From: Cyclostephanos tholiformis
Lineage: Eukaryota > Bacillariophyta > Thalassiosirophyceae > Thalassiosirales > Thalassiosiraceae
Assembly (NCBI GenBank): GCA_036939975.1
Contig: JALLPB010001204.1
Coordinates: 1-19,605, forward strand
Length of the DNA: 19,605 nucleotides
Direction of reading: 5' to 3'
Below the pieces are notes generated by a model that saw only the letters and a list, made by a program, of their open reading frames with translations, had not been told where the DNA came from and searched no databases. The translations under genes and the position numbers were made by a program. How positions within the stretch are numbered: the first letter of the stretch is position 1; each line of letters starts with the position of its first letter. Positions 9,850-18,223 of this stretch are shown in pieces.

Positions 9850-10186
9850 ATAGGCTTGTGACATGCAACTACCCTGCTTAATGTAGTACCCCTCTTGATT
9901 GAAACCTTAAGTAATTAAGGGTTAACTAAGGGTTAGCTACTACCACGCATAACAATTATTATTGAAACCTTAGTTTGCTAAGGGATAGCTAAGGGTTAGA
10001 TAATAAGGGTTAGGTGATGAAGAGCACGAGTGGTGATAACATTTACCTCCTAGATTTATGAGCTTGTGCTTGGATCTACGCTAGAGGAAGAGGGTGCTGG
10101 TGGTTATCCCATTTGTGGCTGTAATTTCAGCTGAGGGAAGGCAGATGGCCAGACTATCCTGGCTTATGATCTTACCTAGCTACACA
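9850..10186 (-). repeat. probable 3' LTR region of the minus-strand copia remnant
   Basis: On the minus strand a purine tract GCAGGGG (10193-10187) is followed by TGTGTAGCTAGG starting at 10186. This is the expected order of polypurine tract then LTR, directly after the copia RNase H C-terminus. The LTR end could not be located, and no second copy exists in the window, so the left limit is a guess. Confidence 0.35.
9901..10018. repeat. duplicated hairpins with telomere-like AAGGGTTA motifs
   Basis: Two imperfect copies of GAAACCTTA...TAAGG followed by TAAGGGTTAG lie at about 9898-9939 and 9963-9999. Each holds a 6-bp hairpin: CCTTAA/TTAAGG at 9905-9920 and CCTTAG/CTAAGG at 9968-9983. AAGGGTTA occurs four times in all. 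The motif resembles the TTAGGG telomere unit, but it is not in a regular tandem. Confidence 0.55.
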
Positions 10187-10214
10187 CCCCTGCAGGCACA
10201 GGTGTGTGATGGGT

Positions 10215-11335
10215 TCACCCAGCATGTGTGTTCCGGTGGGCCAGGTGGTAGGCAGGTGGGTGATGTTTGGTGTGGTAGTCTGCCATGTTGTTTGTTCCTT
10301 TGCTCCAGAAGAATCAGAATTGACTTTGGCTTTGGGTTGGACAGCACCGGAGCCAATGGAGGCACATCCAAATCATTTTGATCCTGTGTTGGATTATTGT
10401 ATCACTGATGAAGCCAGAGGCGGTAGAGTTGGCAGTCTAAATGGGTGATCAGGGTTGTTTCCATCCCATTTCTTCAAGAGCATTTTGGAGGGGTATCATT
10501 TCCCGGGTTGTGGTGTAAAGCGCGGCAAGTTCTGCTTCCACTGCCAATGCCATGATGAATTCGAGGATTTGGGAAATGGTGAGTACCGGTCCATTGTTCC
10601 AGGGAATTGGGTCGTCCTTGGACAGGAAGATGTATGCACCCGCTCGACTGCGTGAACCCATTTCTGTGAGAAAACATGCATCAGAGTGGGCTGCTAGAAT
10701 CATGTCACTGGCATGATAGGTGATACCATCTGATGGGTATGTGGCAACATAGTCGAGGAGTTGGTTGACATGTTGAGAGCTGATGGCACTGAGTGTTGCC
10801 AGTAGTTTGTTGTCCACAGCTCGGGCATAATAGAGGAGGGAACCAATGATGCCCTGGACATTGACCTCCACTGAGTCAAGAGGAACTGATGTGTCTGCAT
10901 CAGGAAGGGTTTGCTCTTTTGTGCCATAGATTATTTCATAGTGTGCATGAGGTGAGTGTTGTGGTCTGTGGGGTTTGGGGTGGTTGTACTTTAGGAGCAG
11001 GTCATTAATGTAGTTTTGCATTGATAAACAACATGTACGCTTAGTGTAGTCCCAGGTAAGGTCAATGCCGGCGAATTTGGTGCCTGTCCAGTCTGTTGTG
11101 ACTGTGTAGTGTTTTTGGAGCGCATGTAGTAGGTGATTGGTGATCGGCATGACATTGACCAGCGAATTTGATTCCAAAGTCATTAATAATGAGAACAAAA
11201 GATATGGGGCGTCATTTGTGATGGCATAGGCCCGGAGTAATGTCCGATTGGAAGTATCCGAAGGTATCCTCACAAAATGCAAAAATGGATCTATGATATT
11301 TTTAATTTTTCCCAGTTGAGTAAACTCCCTCTAGT
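10215..11335 (-). pseudogene. copia (CoDi-like) pol remnant: end of reverse transcriptase and RNase H
   Basis: Minus-strand homology begins near 11335 and reads EDTFGYFQSDITPGL, then INDFGIKFAG, the position of the VDDFG catalytic box, with Asn (codon 11184-11182) in place of the first Asp. A 7-base duplication near 11133-11146 shifts the frame. An open stretch to 10449 then carries HALQKHY, AGIDLTWDYTKR, SLLYYARAVDNKLLATLS, a VHSDASYL-type RNase H box (AHSDACFLTEMGSRSRAG) and AVEAELAALY. After the stop the frame goes on with NSTASGFISDTI and, one shift later, MADYHTKHHPPAYHLAHR, stopping at 10215-10217. The first half of the element (gag, protease, integrase, most of RT) is missing, so it is a 3' fragment. 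It is clearly related to, but distinct from, the intact pol at 14177-18175. Confidence 0.85.
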
Positions 11336-11697
11336 TTCAGTTTATTAGATCTGGTAACATTTTATTACTTTATTTATTTGAACTAGCTTCATTTATTTTT
11401 ATGTATTAAAATTTTGAACAAATTTATATTATTTAGCAACTTTATATTGATTCTAATATTATTGCTGTAATGGTTCTGAATGATCCTTTGTATTGTTTCA
11501 ATGAGTTCCATTAATTTTTGATTTTAGATCCATTATTTTTTGATTTTATATACAATATTATAATCATTTTGTTCCAATTATAGTCTCTATATAATCTATT
11601 ATTATTTAAACCCAGAATAAATAATAGCATAATTTTGATATATTATAATATGATACTCAGACACATAGCCATCACATCTCACTCCCCCCTCCTTCGC
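11336..11697. other. AT-rich segment without genes
   Basis: This is strongly A/T-rich sequence with no coding signal. A 22-base near-duplication (CCATTAATTTTTGATTTTA, then CCATTATTTTTTGATTTTA) lies at about 11508-11548. Confidence 0.5.
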
Positions 11698-12241
11698 TTA
11701 CTCGATTTGATGTTCCTCTTCTTCATTTACCTCATAATTGTCATTATCACCACCAATTTCATCTCTGACATCAGCATCCCAATAGAAGTCAGGCTCTGCA
11801 TCACTCTCCTCAGTATACCCCAAATTTTGTTGTTCCCACCATTCAACCGGTTCCTCCTCCATCATATCATCTATCTCCTCCTCATTTTCCACCAGTATGT
11901 CCTGATTGGATTTTTCCTACTCTTGTCTTCAGGCTCCTATCATTCTTATTTATTGCAAAGATCCAAAAACTCATCCTTGTTATTGTAGACATTTCTCCAA
12001 TTCCTCTCAACTGTGTAATAGTAATTACAGACCTTTATTGTTCCATACAGTCCTTCCACTCTCTCTCTTCTGGCCTTCTCCTTTGGTGAATAATGACTGT
12101 AACTTCTTCTCTACCAGCATCAGATTTTCTTCTAGTCTTCTAACTTGTTCCCACATTGTCATTCCATTCTTGATTAAAGCTAGCATATATGCAATATCAC
12201 TTGGTGTTATAAATAACAAGAATTGCTTTTCTGGATTCTTC
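11698..12241 (-). pseudogene. decayed gene of unknown function, cut by the copia LTR
   Basis: From the LTR edge the minus strand reads FITPSDIAYMLALIKNGMTM (about 12219-12160), then KGEGQKRESGRTVWNNKG. After a frameshift near 12032 it reads YYYTVERNWRNVYNNKDEF, meets three stops near 11940-11955, and after another shift ends in a very acidic tail (ENEEEIDDMMEEEPVEWWEQ onward) that stops at 11698. The product has a predicted soluble, partly helical N-terminal part and an acidic C-terminus. The whole resembles an anonymous family I loosely recall from diatom gene models, but I can name no function. Its upstream part should lie across the copia element, yet the right flank (18224 on) holds a different gene. 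Confidence 0.45.
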
Positions 12242-12439
12242 TGTGTTGGGCACCTCCCACATGGATATGTCAGGAATGTTCCCCTTCCCCGAACATGGAC
12301 AGACCATATCCACCGTCGGACAGACCAGAGTACAGCGCGACAGTGTCATGCACACACCAACGACCAAAAACAGCCATCGCAATTTATATAGCTCATAAAT
12401 TAACTTCGACAGCTTTTCTTCATCTATTGTTGTTCAACA
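12242..12439 (+). repeat. 5' LTR of the copia element
   Basis: It is 198 bases long, starts TGTGTTGGGCAC and ends GTTGTTCAACA. It aligns without gaps to 18026-18223 with about 17 substitutions. It overlaps the end of the interrupted minus-strand gene on its left. Confidence 0.85.
12383..12390 (+). promoter_or_regulatory. TATA-like box in the 5' LTR
   Basis: TTTATATA lies about 50 bases before the LTR end, a suitable place for an LTR promoter. It is repeated after the N at 12451-12458. In the 3' LTR the same place reads GTCACATA, so the box is lost there. Confidence 0.35.
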
Positions 12440-12440
12440 G

Positions 12441-12441
12441 N
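12441..12441. other. unresolved base (N), probable assembly join
   Basis: This is the only N in the window. The 55 bases after it (12442-12496) repeat exactly the last part of the LTR before it (12373-12427), as expected when two overlapping contigs were joined without merging. Confidence 0.75.
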
Positions 12442-12506
12442 CCATCGCAATTTATATAGCTCATAAATTAACTTCGACAGCTTTTCTTCATCTATTTTGG
12501 TTAACA
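12442..12506 (+). repeat. second copy of the LTR tail
   Basis: It begins CCATCGCAATTTATATAG and is identical to the 5' LTR for 55 bases, then ends TTTTGGTTAACA in place of TTGTTGTTCAACA. It leads directly into the gag leader (GTCGAAGTAAATCC). It is either an unmerged assembly overlap or a tandem partial LTR. Confidence 0.7.
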
Positions 12507-12529
12507 GTCGAAGTAAATCCTTTTCTCCC

Positions 12530-14113
12530 ATGGACCCCGCCGCTGCCGCTGGCGCTGCTGTCACAGCCATTGATCCACCTTCATATGATATTGATTTTGA
12601 CACGGCAACCGCCGTGATCAGTACCCTTCCCTCTCTCCATCCACGTCCCTCGCATGCCAATATTCGTGCCCTTGAACGTGATCTCTTCGAAAAGTTGGAA
12701 ACTCTACAATCCAGCCAATCCGAAGAATGGGGTTTTCGGGGCCTCGCAGAACAACCAGCGGAATATGCCCTCAAATCAACCATACCATGGGTCCATGCTC
12801 CAAATCCGGGCCAACATCGCACCCTCGGGCTCAACGCTGCCGACACACGCGATGCAGAGGCCGTCTTTGAGGCTCAAAAAATAGCCTACCAAGCCCAGGC
12901 CACCGTGACCAGGGCCATCATCGCAGCACTCAACGCAGCAGTACCCAAAGCTTTTCGCCGTGCAACCAACGCGGCCGGCCACGCCATCGTCGGTTCAGCT
13001 GCGTACCGCAGCAATCAAGACCCCCGCGCCATCTTACTCCACCTCCGGACCACTTATGGTATTCCTTCACCAGCCGAACGCAACGCCAACGAAGCCCTCT
13101 TCGCAGCCCCTTGGAATACAACCGAACCCATCGAAGCGTACTTTGATCGTATTGAAGATTGCTTCGTGGCGGCAATGATTGCTTCGCCACCATACACGAC
13201 GGAACAAATGATAACCCGAGCGATCACAAGCATTCAACTTACCGGTCTCTACAGTCAGGCCCTCATCGAATGGAATGCTCTTCCCGAAGCCGACAAAACG
13301 TGGGATCGGCTTAAACAACACTTTACAGCGGCATACATCGCACGTGAACAGTCCGGCACCGGCACCACCGGCGCTAATGGGTACCATATGGCGGCTAATG
13401 TCGTCGCCACCGATGATGCCCTTTCCAACATTGAAACCACCTTCACCACCGAGCTCACGACGCTACAATTAGCTAACAATGCACAACACCAATCAACGTT
13501 AGCAAGTATTGCCGACCTCCGTGCTGCGCTCACCACTGCCCAACAACAGTTAGCACTCCTCACGGTGGCGCCACCGACACCAGCACCCACCTTCATACCC
13601 GCGCCAACACCATTTGCTCCCACACCGTTTGCTCCAGTGCCGCTACCACCACCATACGCACCGGCCACACCATATCAAGCCGTCCCTTACACTAACCACC
13701 GCCGTCGCGGAACTGGACGATACCGCAGGCAGAACTATGCCTTGCCCGGTTCCATTCCCCCCCCCGTCACACCCGTCCCACCACCACACGCACCGACGGT
13801 CGCACCCACACCGGGCCATCTTCCGCCCCCCCCCGCTCCCATTCCCAGCGTACCACCGGCCACACCAAACGGAACACGAAACAATCCGCCCAACCCTAAG
13901 AAATACTACAATAACTGGAATTATTGTTATTCTTGTGGATACGATGTCCCGATCTGGCACACCAGTCAAACATGCAATAACCCCAAACCACACCATCAAC
14001 AGGGATGCACTCGCGCCAACGTGGCTGCGTATAAAGCTGCTGGCCATCTCGTCAGTGAACGGAACGCCCACAAAACAATTCTACCGCTCCAGCCGGGGCA
14101 ACATCAAGCTTGA
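12530..14113 (+). CDS. gag: copia Gag (capsid and nucleocapsid) polyprotein
   Basis: It has 527 residues from ATG 12530; the frame is open back to 12497 but that stretch has no other ATG. It should form the cytoplasmic virus-like particle that packages element RNA. The first 300 residues are Ala-rich and mostly helical, with a capsid-like middle (EAYFDRIEDCFVAAMI, WDRLKQHFTAAYIARE), followed by a helical stretch rich in Gln and Ala. Then comes a long Pro-rich region (about residues 350-450), and near residues 464-485 a zinc-knuckle-like motif, CX2CX7HX4C (CYSCGYDVPIWHTSQTC), with a wider Cys-His gap than the standard CX2CX4HX4C. It ends at TGA 14111, in the same frame as pol, which starts 63 bases on. 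The CGYD...HTS...C..P...HQ pattern is typical of diatom CoDi Gag as I know it. Confidence 0.85.
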   Translation: MDPAAAAGAAVTAIDPPSYDIDFDTATAVISTLPSLHPRPSHANIRALERDLFEKLETLQSSQSEEWGFRGLAEQPAEYALKSTIPWVHAPNPGQHRTLGLNAADTRDAEAVFEAQKIAYQAQATVTRAIIAALNAAVPKAFRRATNAAGHAIVGSAAYRSNQDPRAILLHLRTTYGIPSPAERNANEALFAAPWNTTEPIEAYFDRIEDCFVAAMIASPPYTTEQMITRAITSIQLTGLYSQALIEWNALPEADKTWDRLKQHFTAAYIAREQSGTGTTGANGYHMAANVVATDDALSNIETTFTTELTTLQLANNAQHQSTLASIADLRAALTTAQQQLALLTVAPPTPAPTFIPAPTPFAPTPFAPVPLPPPYAPATPYQAVPYTNHRRRGTGRYRRQNYALPGSIPPPVTPVPPPHAPTVAPTPGHLPPPPAPIPSVPPATPNGTRNNPPNPKKYYNNWNYCYSCGYDVPIWHTSQTCNNPKPHHQQGCTRANVAAYKAAGHLVSERNAHKTILPLQPGQHQA

Positions 14114-14179
14114 CGGGGAGGGGCATCGAGTAGTACTCCTAAAATAAATTTTATTTCTAGTACTCCTACACACTCGATG
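14111..14179 (+). promoter_or_regulatory. gag UGA-CGG stop with downstream stem-loop, candidate readthrough signal
   Basis: The gag stop TGA (14111) is followed by CGG. Ten bases after the stop, CATCGAGT (14124-14131) can pair perfectly with ACTCGATG (14172-14179). AGTACT (14132-14137) can pair with AGTACT (14159-14164), and TAAAAT (14140-14145) with ATTTTA (14148-14153). Gag and pol share a frame and no other stop lies between them. UGA-CGG with a 3' stem-loop is the known type II readthrough layout of some plant RNA viruses. The pol ATG is inside the 3' arm. The mechanism is inferred. Confidence 0.5.
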
Positions 14180-17100
14180 ACCCCCACCAATCCCTCCAAC
14201 CAGTCCACTAATTATTACGAGGTGCTAACAGACTTCGACGACGATGACGACGACGACGAATCCACACAACGGCCCCCCAACGAACGCGAACATGCCGCCT
14301 CAGATCCGACTACTGCCCTACCGACGCAGAGCCCAACAGCCCTCTGTGATTCGGGCGCCACCAGTCATTTCATCACAGACGACGTCCACCATGTCCTGAA
14401 CAAGCAACCCGCCAGCAACCCCATCACCATCACCCTTCCCGACGGCGCCACCCTACGCTCCACACACACATGTGAACTCGACATCCCCACATTGAAACCC
14501 GCCGCACGACAGGCCCACATTGTACCGGGCCTTGCACACACCTCCCTCCTTTCCACTGCGAAATTTTGTGACGCCGGGTACACAGTCACATTTGATGCTA
14601 ATTCATGCCGCGTGCGGGATGGACATACCGTTGTCCTCCACGGCAAGCGTGACCCATCCACGACCCTTTGGTGTTTACCGCTATCCACTACAACACACAC
14701 CGTCGATGACGCGACACTCCCGACCACATCACATCTTACCCACTTCGCATCCAACGTCCACACCATTCCACACTTACAAAATCGAGTCAAATTCATGCAT
14801 CAGGTTCTGTTCTCACCTCCCCACCAAACCCTATTACGAGCGATCAACCTCGGCTTCCTGGATAATTTCCCTTTCCTCACCGCCGACCTCGTTCACAAGC
14901 ATCTCGCGAAATCACCAGCAACAGCTAAGGGCCGCCTCAAACTTCGTCCTTCTGGCTTCCACAGCACGCGCCGCGAACGCATTCATCACGCCAACACCAA
15001 CATTTTCTGTTGTGCGGCCCTTGCAGATAAACAACAAGGCACATTCTACACTGACTGCACTGGACGCCTCCCTTCCCGTGCGCTCGACGGCCAACACCTA
15101 TTCTTTGTCGCATACGATTACGACACCAACTACATCTTTGCTCTTCCCATCTCATCCACCAGCGACAACGATATCCTCACCGCGTTCAAACACACACACA
15201 ACATGTTGACACAACGAGGCTACACGCCGCGGTTCAACATTACCGACAATCAAGCGGCATCAGCCATCCGAGCCTTCATACACGACAAAGGTGGAACAAT
15301 TCAGCTGGTAGAACCCAACAATCATAGGGTGAATGCGGCCGAACGTGCAATTCAAACTTTTAAAAACCACTTCATTAGTGGCCTCTGCACGACAGACCCC
15401 GCCTTTCCCCTCCAACTGTGGAACTACCTCACAGACCAAGCCGTCATCACGTGCAATCTTCTCCGGCGCTCCCGCATTAACCCGGATATTTCGGCATACG
15501 AACAACTCCACGGCAAAAAATACGATTGGAACGCCCACCCAATGGCCCCACCCGGCACGCGGGCCGTCATACACTCTTCCCCCCTCACACGCACGTCATG
15601 GGGACCCCGCGGCATCGATGCCTGGTATTGTGGCCCGTCAGAACACCATTACCGTTGCTGCAAATTCTACGTCCCCGAAACAAGGGCAATGCGAATCTCC
15701 GGCTCCTACGAACTGTTCCCGATGCACTGTCAACTCCCCACGCTCACCCCTGTGGAGCATACTGAACAGGTTGCACAAGAACTCGTACGCTGCATGGACC
15801 ACCTACCTCGCACAGCACGAAAACGCCTATTAACCACCATGCTCCGGGCACTACAACAACAGGCATCGCCATCATCGACACCCAACCAGACACATGATAA
15901 CGCGACAGTCCCCTGGGGTGCCACAGCAGATACAACACCATTACGCTCAAAGGGTGTCCTGGTCTCAAAGGGTGCGCCGGTAACGATACCCACATCGACA
16001 AACCCAACGGCACCTCACATTGTTCGCACTGCCCCCCTTATCCATTGGCGCCGCATGCGAACAAACACTCCACCGCCAACAAACACACCAACAGTCCCGC
16101 TAACCACGACACCTCAAGGCACCGACATACCGGCACGACCAACAACAGGCATACAAAATACCGAACCACGACGTTCGCCACGCATTGCCCTCCTCTCCCC
16201 ACGACACTACTCTCAAACTGCCCTGGCCACAATATCTGCACCCCCTCCATCACAGGTCACCAACTCACCGTACAACTTCTGTGCCCCCGTCACGCACCCT
16301 ATCACGGGTGAAACAATTACGACCTACAAAAAACTTATCGCAGATCCCCTCACCGCAACCACCTGGGCAAGAGCCTTTGGAAAAGAGTTCGGGAACCTAG
16401 CACAAGGCGACGCCGAAACAAACACACCCGGCACAGACTCCATACATGTCTTGACCCTCCAACAGATTCAACACATCCCAACCGATCGCACCATCACATA
16501 TGCGCGAATCGTAGTCGATTATCGACCTCAAAAAGCCGATCCCAACCGTGTCCGCATCACAGCCGGAGGCAACCTCATCACATACCCGGGCGAACTCACC
16601 ACACGAACAGCAGACCTCACAACTACAAAAATACTGTGGAACAGTGTCATTAGCACACCACATGCCAAATACCTCTGCCTCGACATTAAAAACTTCTACC
16701 TCGGCACACCAATGGACCGCTTCGAATACATGAAAATGCCACTCGACATTTTCCCCCCCCATACGAAAACACAATACAACCTCGACGCACATGCGAAGAA
16801 TGGATTCATCTATCTGGAAATTCGCAAGGCAATATACGGATTGCCGCAAGCTGGGATTTTGGCCAATCAGTTACTACGTCAACGCTTACGCCCGCATGGA
16901 TACTACGAGGTCCAACACACACCAGGCCTTTGGAAACATATCACCCGACCTGTCCAATTCACACTCACCGTAGACGACTTCGGCGTCAAATACGTCGGCA
17001 AACACAATGCAGACCACTTGATACAAGCCTTGAAACAGCACTACAATCTCGAGGAAGATTGGGCAGGTAGTCTCTACTGTGGTATCCAACTGAAATGGGA

Positions 17101-18175
17101 CTACACTCATCGACATGTGGACATCAGCATGCCAAATTACGTCGCGAAACTTCTCGCCCGTTTCGAACACCCACCCCCATCACGACCACAACACTGTCCA
17201 CATGCAGCACCACCTCGCCGTTTTGGCACTGATGCGCAAACACCAGTTCCCCATGATGACCTCCCTGTCCTCCCCCTCACACGTATTCGTCGACTCCAAC
17301 AAATAATTGGAACTATTCTATACTACGCCCGCGCGGTTGACGTGACCACCCTCGTCGCCCTCAGCAGTATTGCCGCCGAACAAACAACGGCAACAGAAAA
17401 CACGGAGATTAAAGTCAACCAACTTCTCGATTACCTCCACTCGCACCCCGATGCTACCATCCGCTACAGTGCCTCCGACATGATCCTGAACGTACACTCG
17501 GATGCTTCATACCTCTCCGAACCCAAAGCACGGAGCCGCCTTGGCGGTATTTTTTTCCTCGGCACCCTACCCGTCGACGGACGACCCATTCCTCTCAACG
17601 GTCCCATCCATGTCACCGCAGGAATTTGCAAATTTGTCGTAGCCTCCGCCGCGGAAGCTGAACTTGGCGCCCTCTTCAACAACTGCCAAGATGCCACCGT
17701 CCTACGCCTCACCCTCAACGAACTTGGCCACCCTCAACCAGCTACTCCTGTCCACTGCGACAACAGCACAGCGGTTTCCATTGCAAACAGTACAGTTAAA
17801 CGACAACGGTCCCGTGCGATGGAAAAGAATTTTTTTTGGCTTACCGATCAAGTCGACCGCGGTAACTTTCGCATTACGTGGCACCCCGGCCAAGAAAATC
17901 TGGCCGATTATTTTACAAAACACTTTGACGCGAAACATCATCTCACCGTTCGCTTGTACTACCTCCGCATGCCAACATCGCCCGTGACCCTCCCTCGCGC
18001 ACTGTCTCCGCGAACTCTGAAAGGGTGTGTTGGGCAACTCCCCCATGGATATGTCAGGAGTGTTCCCCTTCCCCGACCATGGCCAGACCATGTTCAACGT
18101 CGGACAGACCAGAGTACAACTCGACAGTGTCGTGCACACGCCAACGAACAAAAACTGCCATCGCAAGTCACATAG
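14177..18175 (+). CDS. pol: copia Pol: protease, integrase, reverse transcriptase, RNase H
   Basis: It has 1332 residues from ATG 14177; translation may instead come by readthrough from gag. An acidic start with seven Asp (residues 20-27) is followed by an aspartic protease (CDSGATSHF, Asp58). A pre-integrase region (about 195-260) leads to an integrase core with Asp293 (YTDCTGR), Asp357 (ITDNQA) and Glu389 (NAAERA). Then comes a long Pro/Thr linker (about 560-720), RT with Asp836 (CLDIKNFYLGTPM) and Asp933/Asp934 (TVDDFGVKYV), and RNase H with Asp1109 (VHSDASYLSE), AAEAELGALF, CDNSTAVSIANS and LADYFTKH. All expected catalytic residues are present, so it may be functional. The last 49 codons lie in the 3' LTR. 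Integrase before RT defines copia; the VDDFG box points to the CoDi group of diatoms. Confidence 0.92.
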   Translation: MTPTNPSNQSTNYYEVLTDFDDDDDDDESTQRPPNEREHAASDPTTALPTQSPTALCDSGATSHFITDDVHHVLNKQPASNPITITLPDGATLRSTHTCELDIPTLKPAARQAHIVPGLAHTSLLSTAKFCDAGYTVTFDANSCRVRDGHTVVLHGKRDPSTTLWCLPLSTTTHTVDDATLPTTSHLTHFASNVHTIPHLQNRVKFMHQVLFSPPHQTLLRAINLGFLDNFPFLTADLVHKHLAKSPATAKGRLKLRPSGFHSTRRERIHHANTNIFCCAALADKQQGTFYTDCTGRLPSRALDGQHLFFVAYDYDTNYIFALPISSTSDNDILTAFKHTHNMLTQRGYTPRFNITDNQAASAIRAFIHDKGGTIQLVEPNNHRVNAAERAIQTFKNHFISGLCTTDPAFPLQLWNYLTDQAVITCNLLRRSRINPDISAYEQLHGKKYDWNAHPMAPPGTRAVIHSSPLTRTSWGPRGIDAWYCGPSEHHYRCCKFYVPETRAMRISGSYELFPMHCQLPTLTPVEHTEQVAQELVRCMDHLPRTARKRLLTTMLRALQQQASPSSTPNQTHDNATVPWGATADTTPLRSKGVLVSKGAPVTIPTSTNPTAPHIVRTAPLIHWRRMRTNTPPPTNTPTVPLTTTPQGTDIPARPTTGIQNTEPRRSPRIALLSPRHYSQTALATISAPPPSQVTNSPYNFCAPVTHPITGETITTYKKLIADPLTATTWARAFGKEFGNLAQGDAETNTPGTDSIHVLTLQQIQHIPTDRTITYARIVVDYRPQKADPNRVRITAGGNLITYPGELTTRTADLTTTKILWNSVISTPHAKYLCLDIKNFYLGTPMDRFEYMKMPLDIFPPHTKTQYNLDAHAKNGFIYLEIRKAIYGLPQAGILANQLLRQRLRPHGYYEVQHTPGLWKHITRPVQFTLTVDDFGVKYVGKHNADHLIQALKQHYNLEEDWAGSLYCGIQLKWDYTHRHVDISMPNYVAKLLARFEHPPPSRPQHCPHAAPPRRFGTDAQTPVPHDDLPVLPLTRIRRLQQIIGTILYYARAVDVTTLVALSSIAAEQTTATENTEIKVNQLLDYLHSHPDATIRYSASDMILNVHSDASYLSEPKARSRLGGIFFLGTLPVDGRPIPLNGPIHVTAGICKFVVASAAEAELGALFNNCQDATVLRLTLNELGHPQPATPVHCDNSTAVSIANSTVKRQRSRAMEKNFFWLTDQVDRGNFRITWHPGQENLADYFTKHFDAKHHLTVRLYYLRMPTSPVTLPRALSPRTLKGCVGQLPHGYVRSVPLPRPWPDHVQRRTDQSTTRQCRAHANEQKLPSQVT
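18019..18025 (+). other. polypurine tract
   Basis: GAAAGGG sits directly before the 3' LTR start TGTGTTGGG, the expected primer site for second-strand DNA synthesis of an LTR retrotransposon. Confidence 0.6.
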
Positions 18176-18223
18176 CTCATAAATTAACTTCGACAGCTTT
18201 TCTTCATCTATTGTTGTTCAACA
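18026..18223 (+). repeat. 3' LTR of the copia element
   Basis: It is 198 bases long and pairs with 12242-12439. Its last 46 bases are identical to the 5' LTR, while most substitutions fall in the first 150, which here also encode the pol C-terminus. Confidence 0.88.

Larger units (their letters stand above)
12242..18223 (+). mobile_element. Ty1/copia (CoDi-like) LTR retrotransposon, nearly intact
   Basis: Order is LTR, gag, pol (protease, integrase, RT, RNase H), purine tract, LTR, which is the copia order. Both 198-bp LTRs start TGTGTTGGGC and end TTCAACA. Gag and pol frames are open. The LTRs differ at about 17 positions (roughly 9 percent), which is high for an element with intact frames, and no target-site duplication is visible (TTCTTC on the left, TTGAGT on the right). 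A single N at 12441 with repeated LTR sequence around it makes the left end unreliable. Codons favour C in third position, in contrast to the AT-rich surroundings. Confidence 0.85.

Noticed and set aside
9901..10018. Chromosome end
   Set aside because: The AAGGGTTA motifs are few and irregular, and transposon sequence continues on both sides.
11635..11988. Hydrophobic plus-strand frame that looks like a membrane protein
   Set aside because: It is antisense to the acidic minus-strand frame at 11698-11892; GAG/GAA and GAT codons read backwards give Leu, Phe and Ile.
12507..12529. tRNA primer-binding site after the 5' LTR
   Set aside because: The sequence after the LTR end (GTCGAAGTAAATCC) does not start with TGG and matches no tRNA 3' end that I can recall. 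A TGG at 12498 would require a different LTR end from that of the other two copies.
13255..13668. Antisense and alternate-frame open stretches in gag and pol (also 14365-14796 minus and 14520-15209 plus)
   Set aside because: They lie fully inside gag or pol, whose frames carry the family motifs; GC-rich third positions keep the other frames open.
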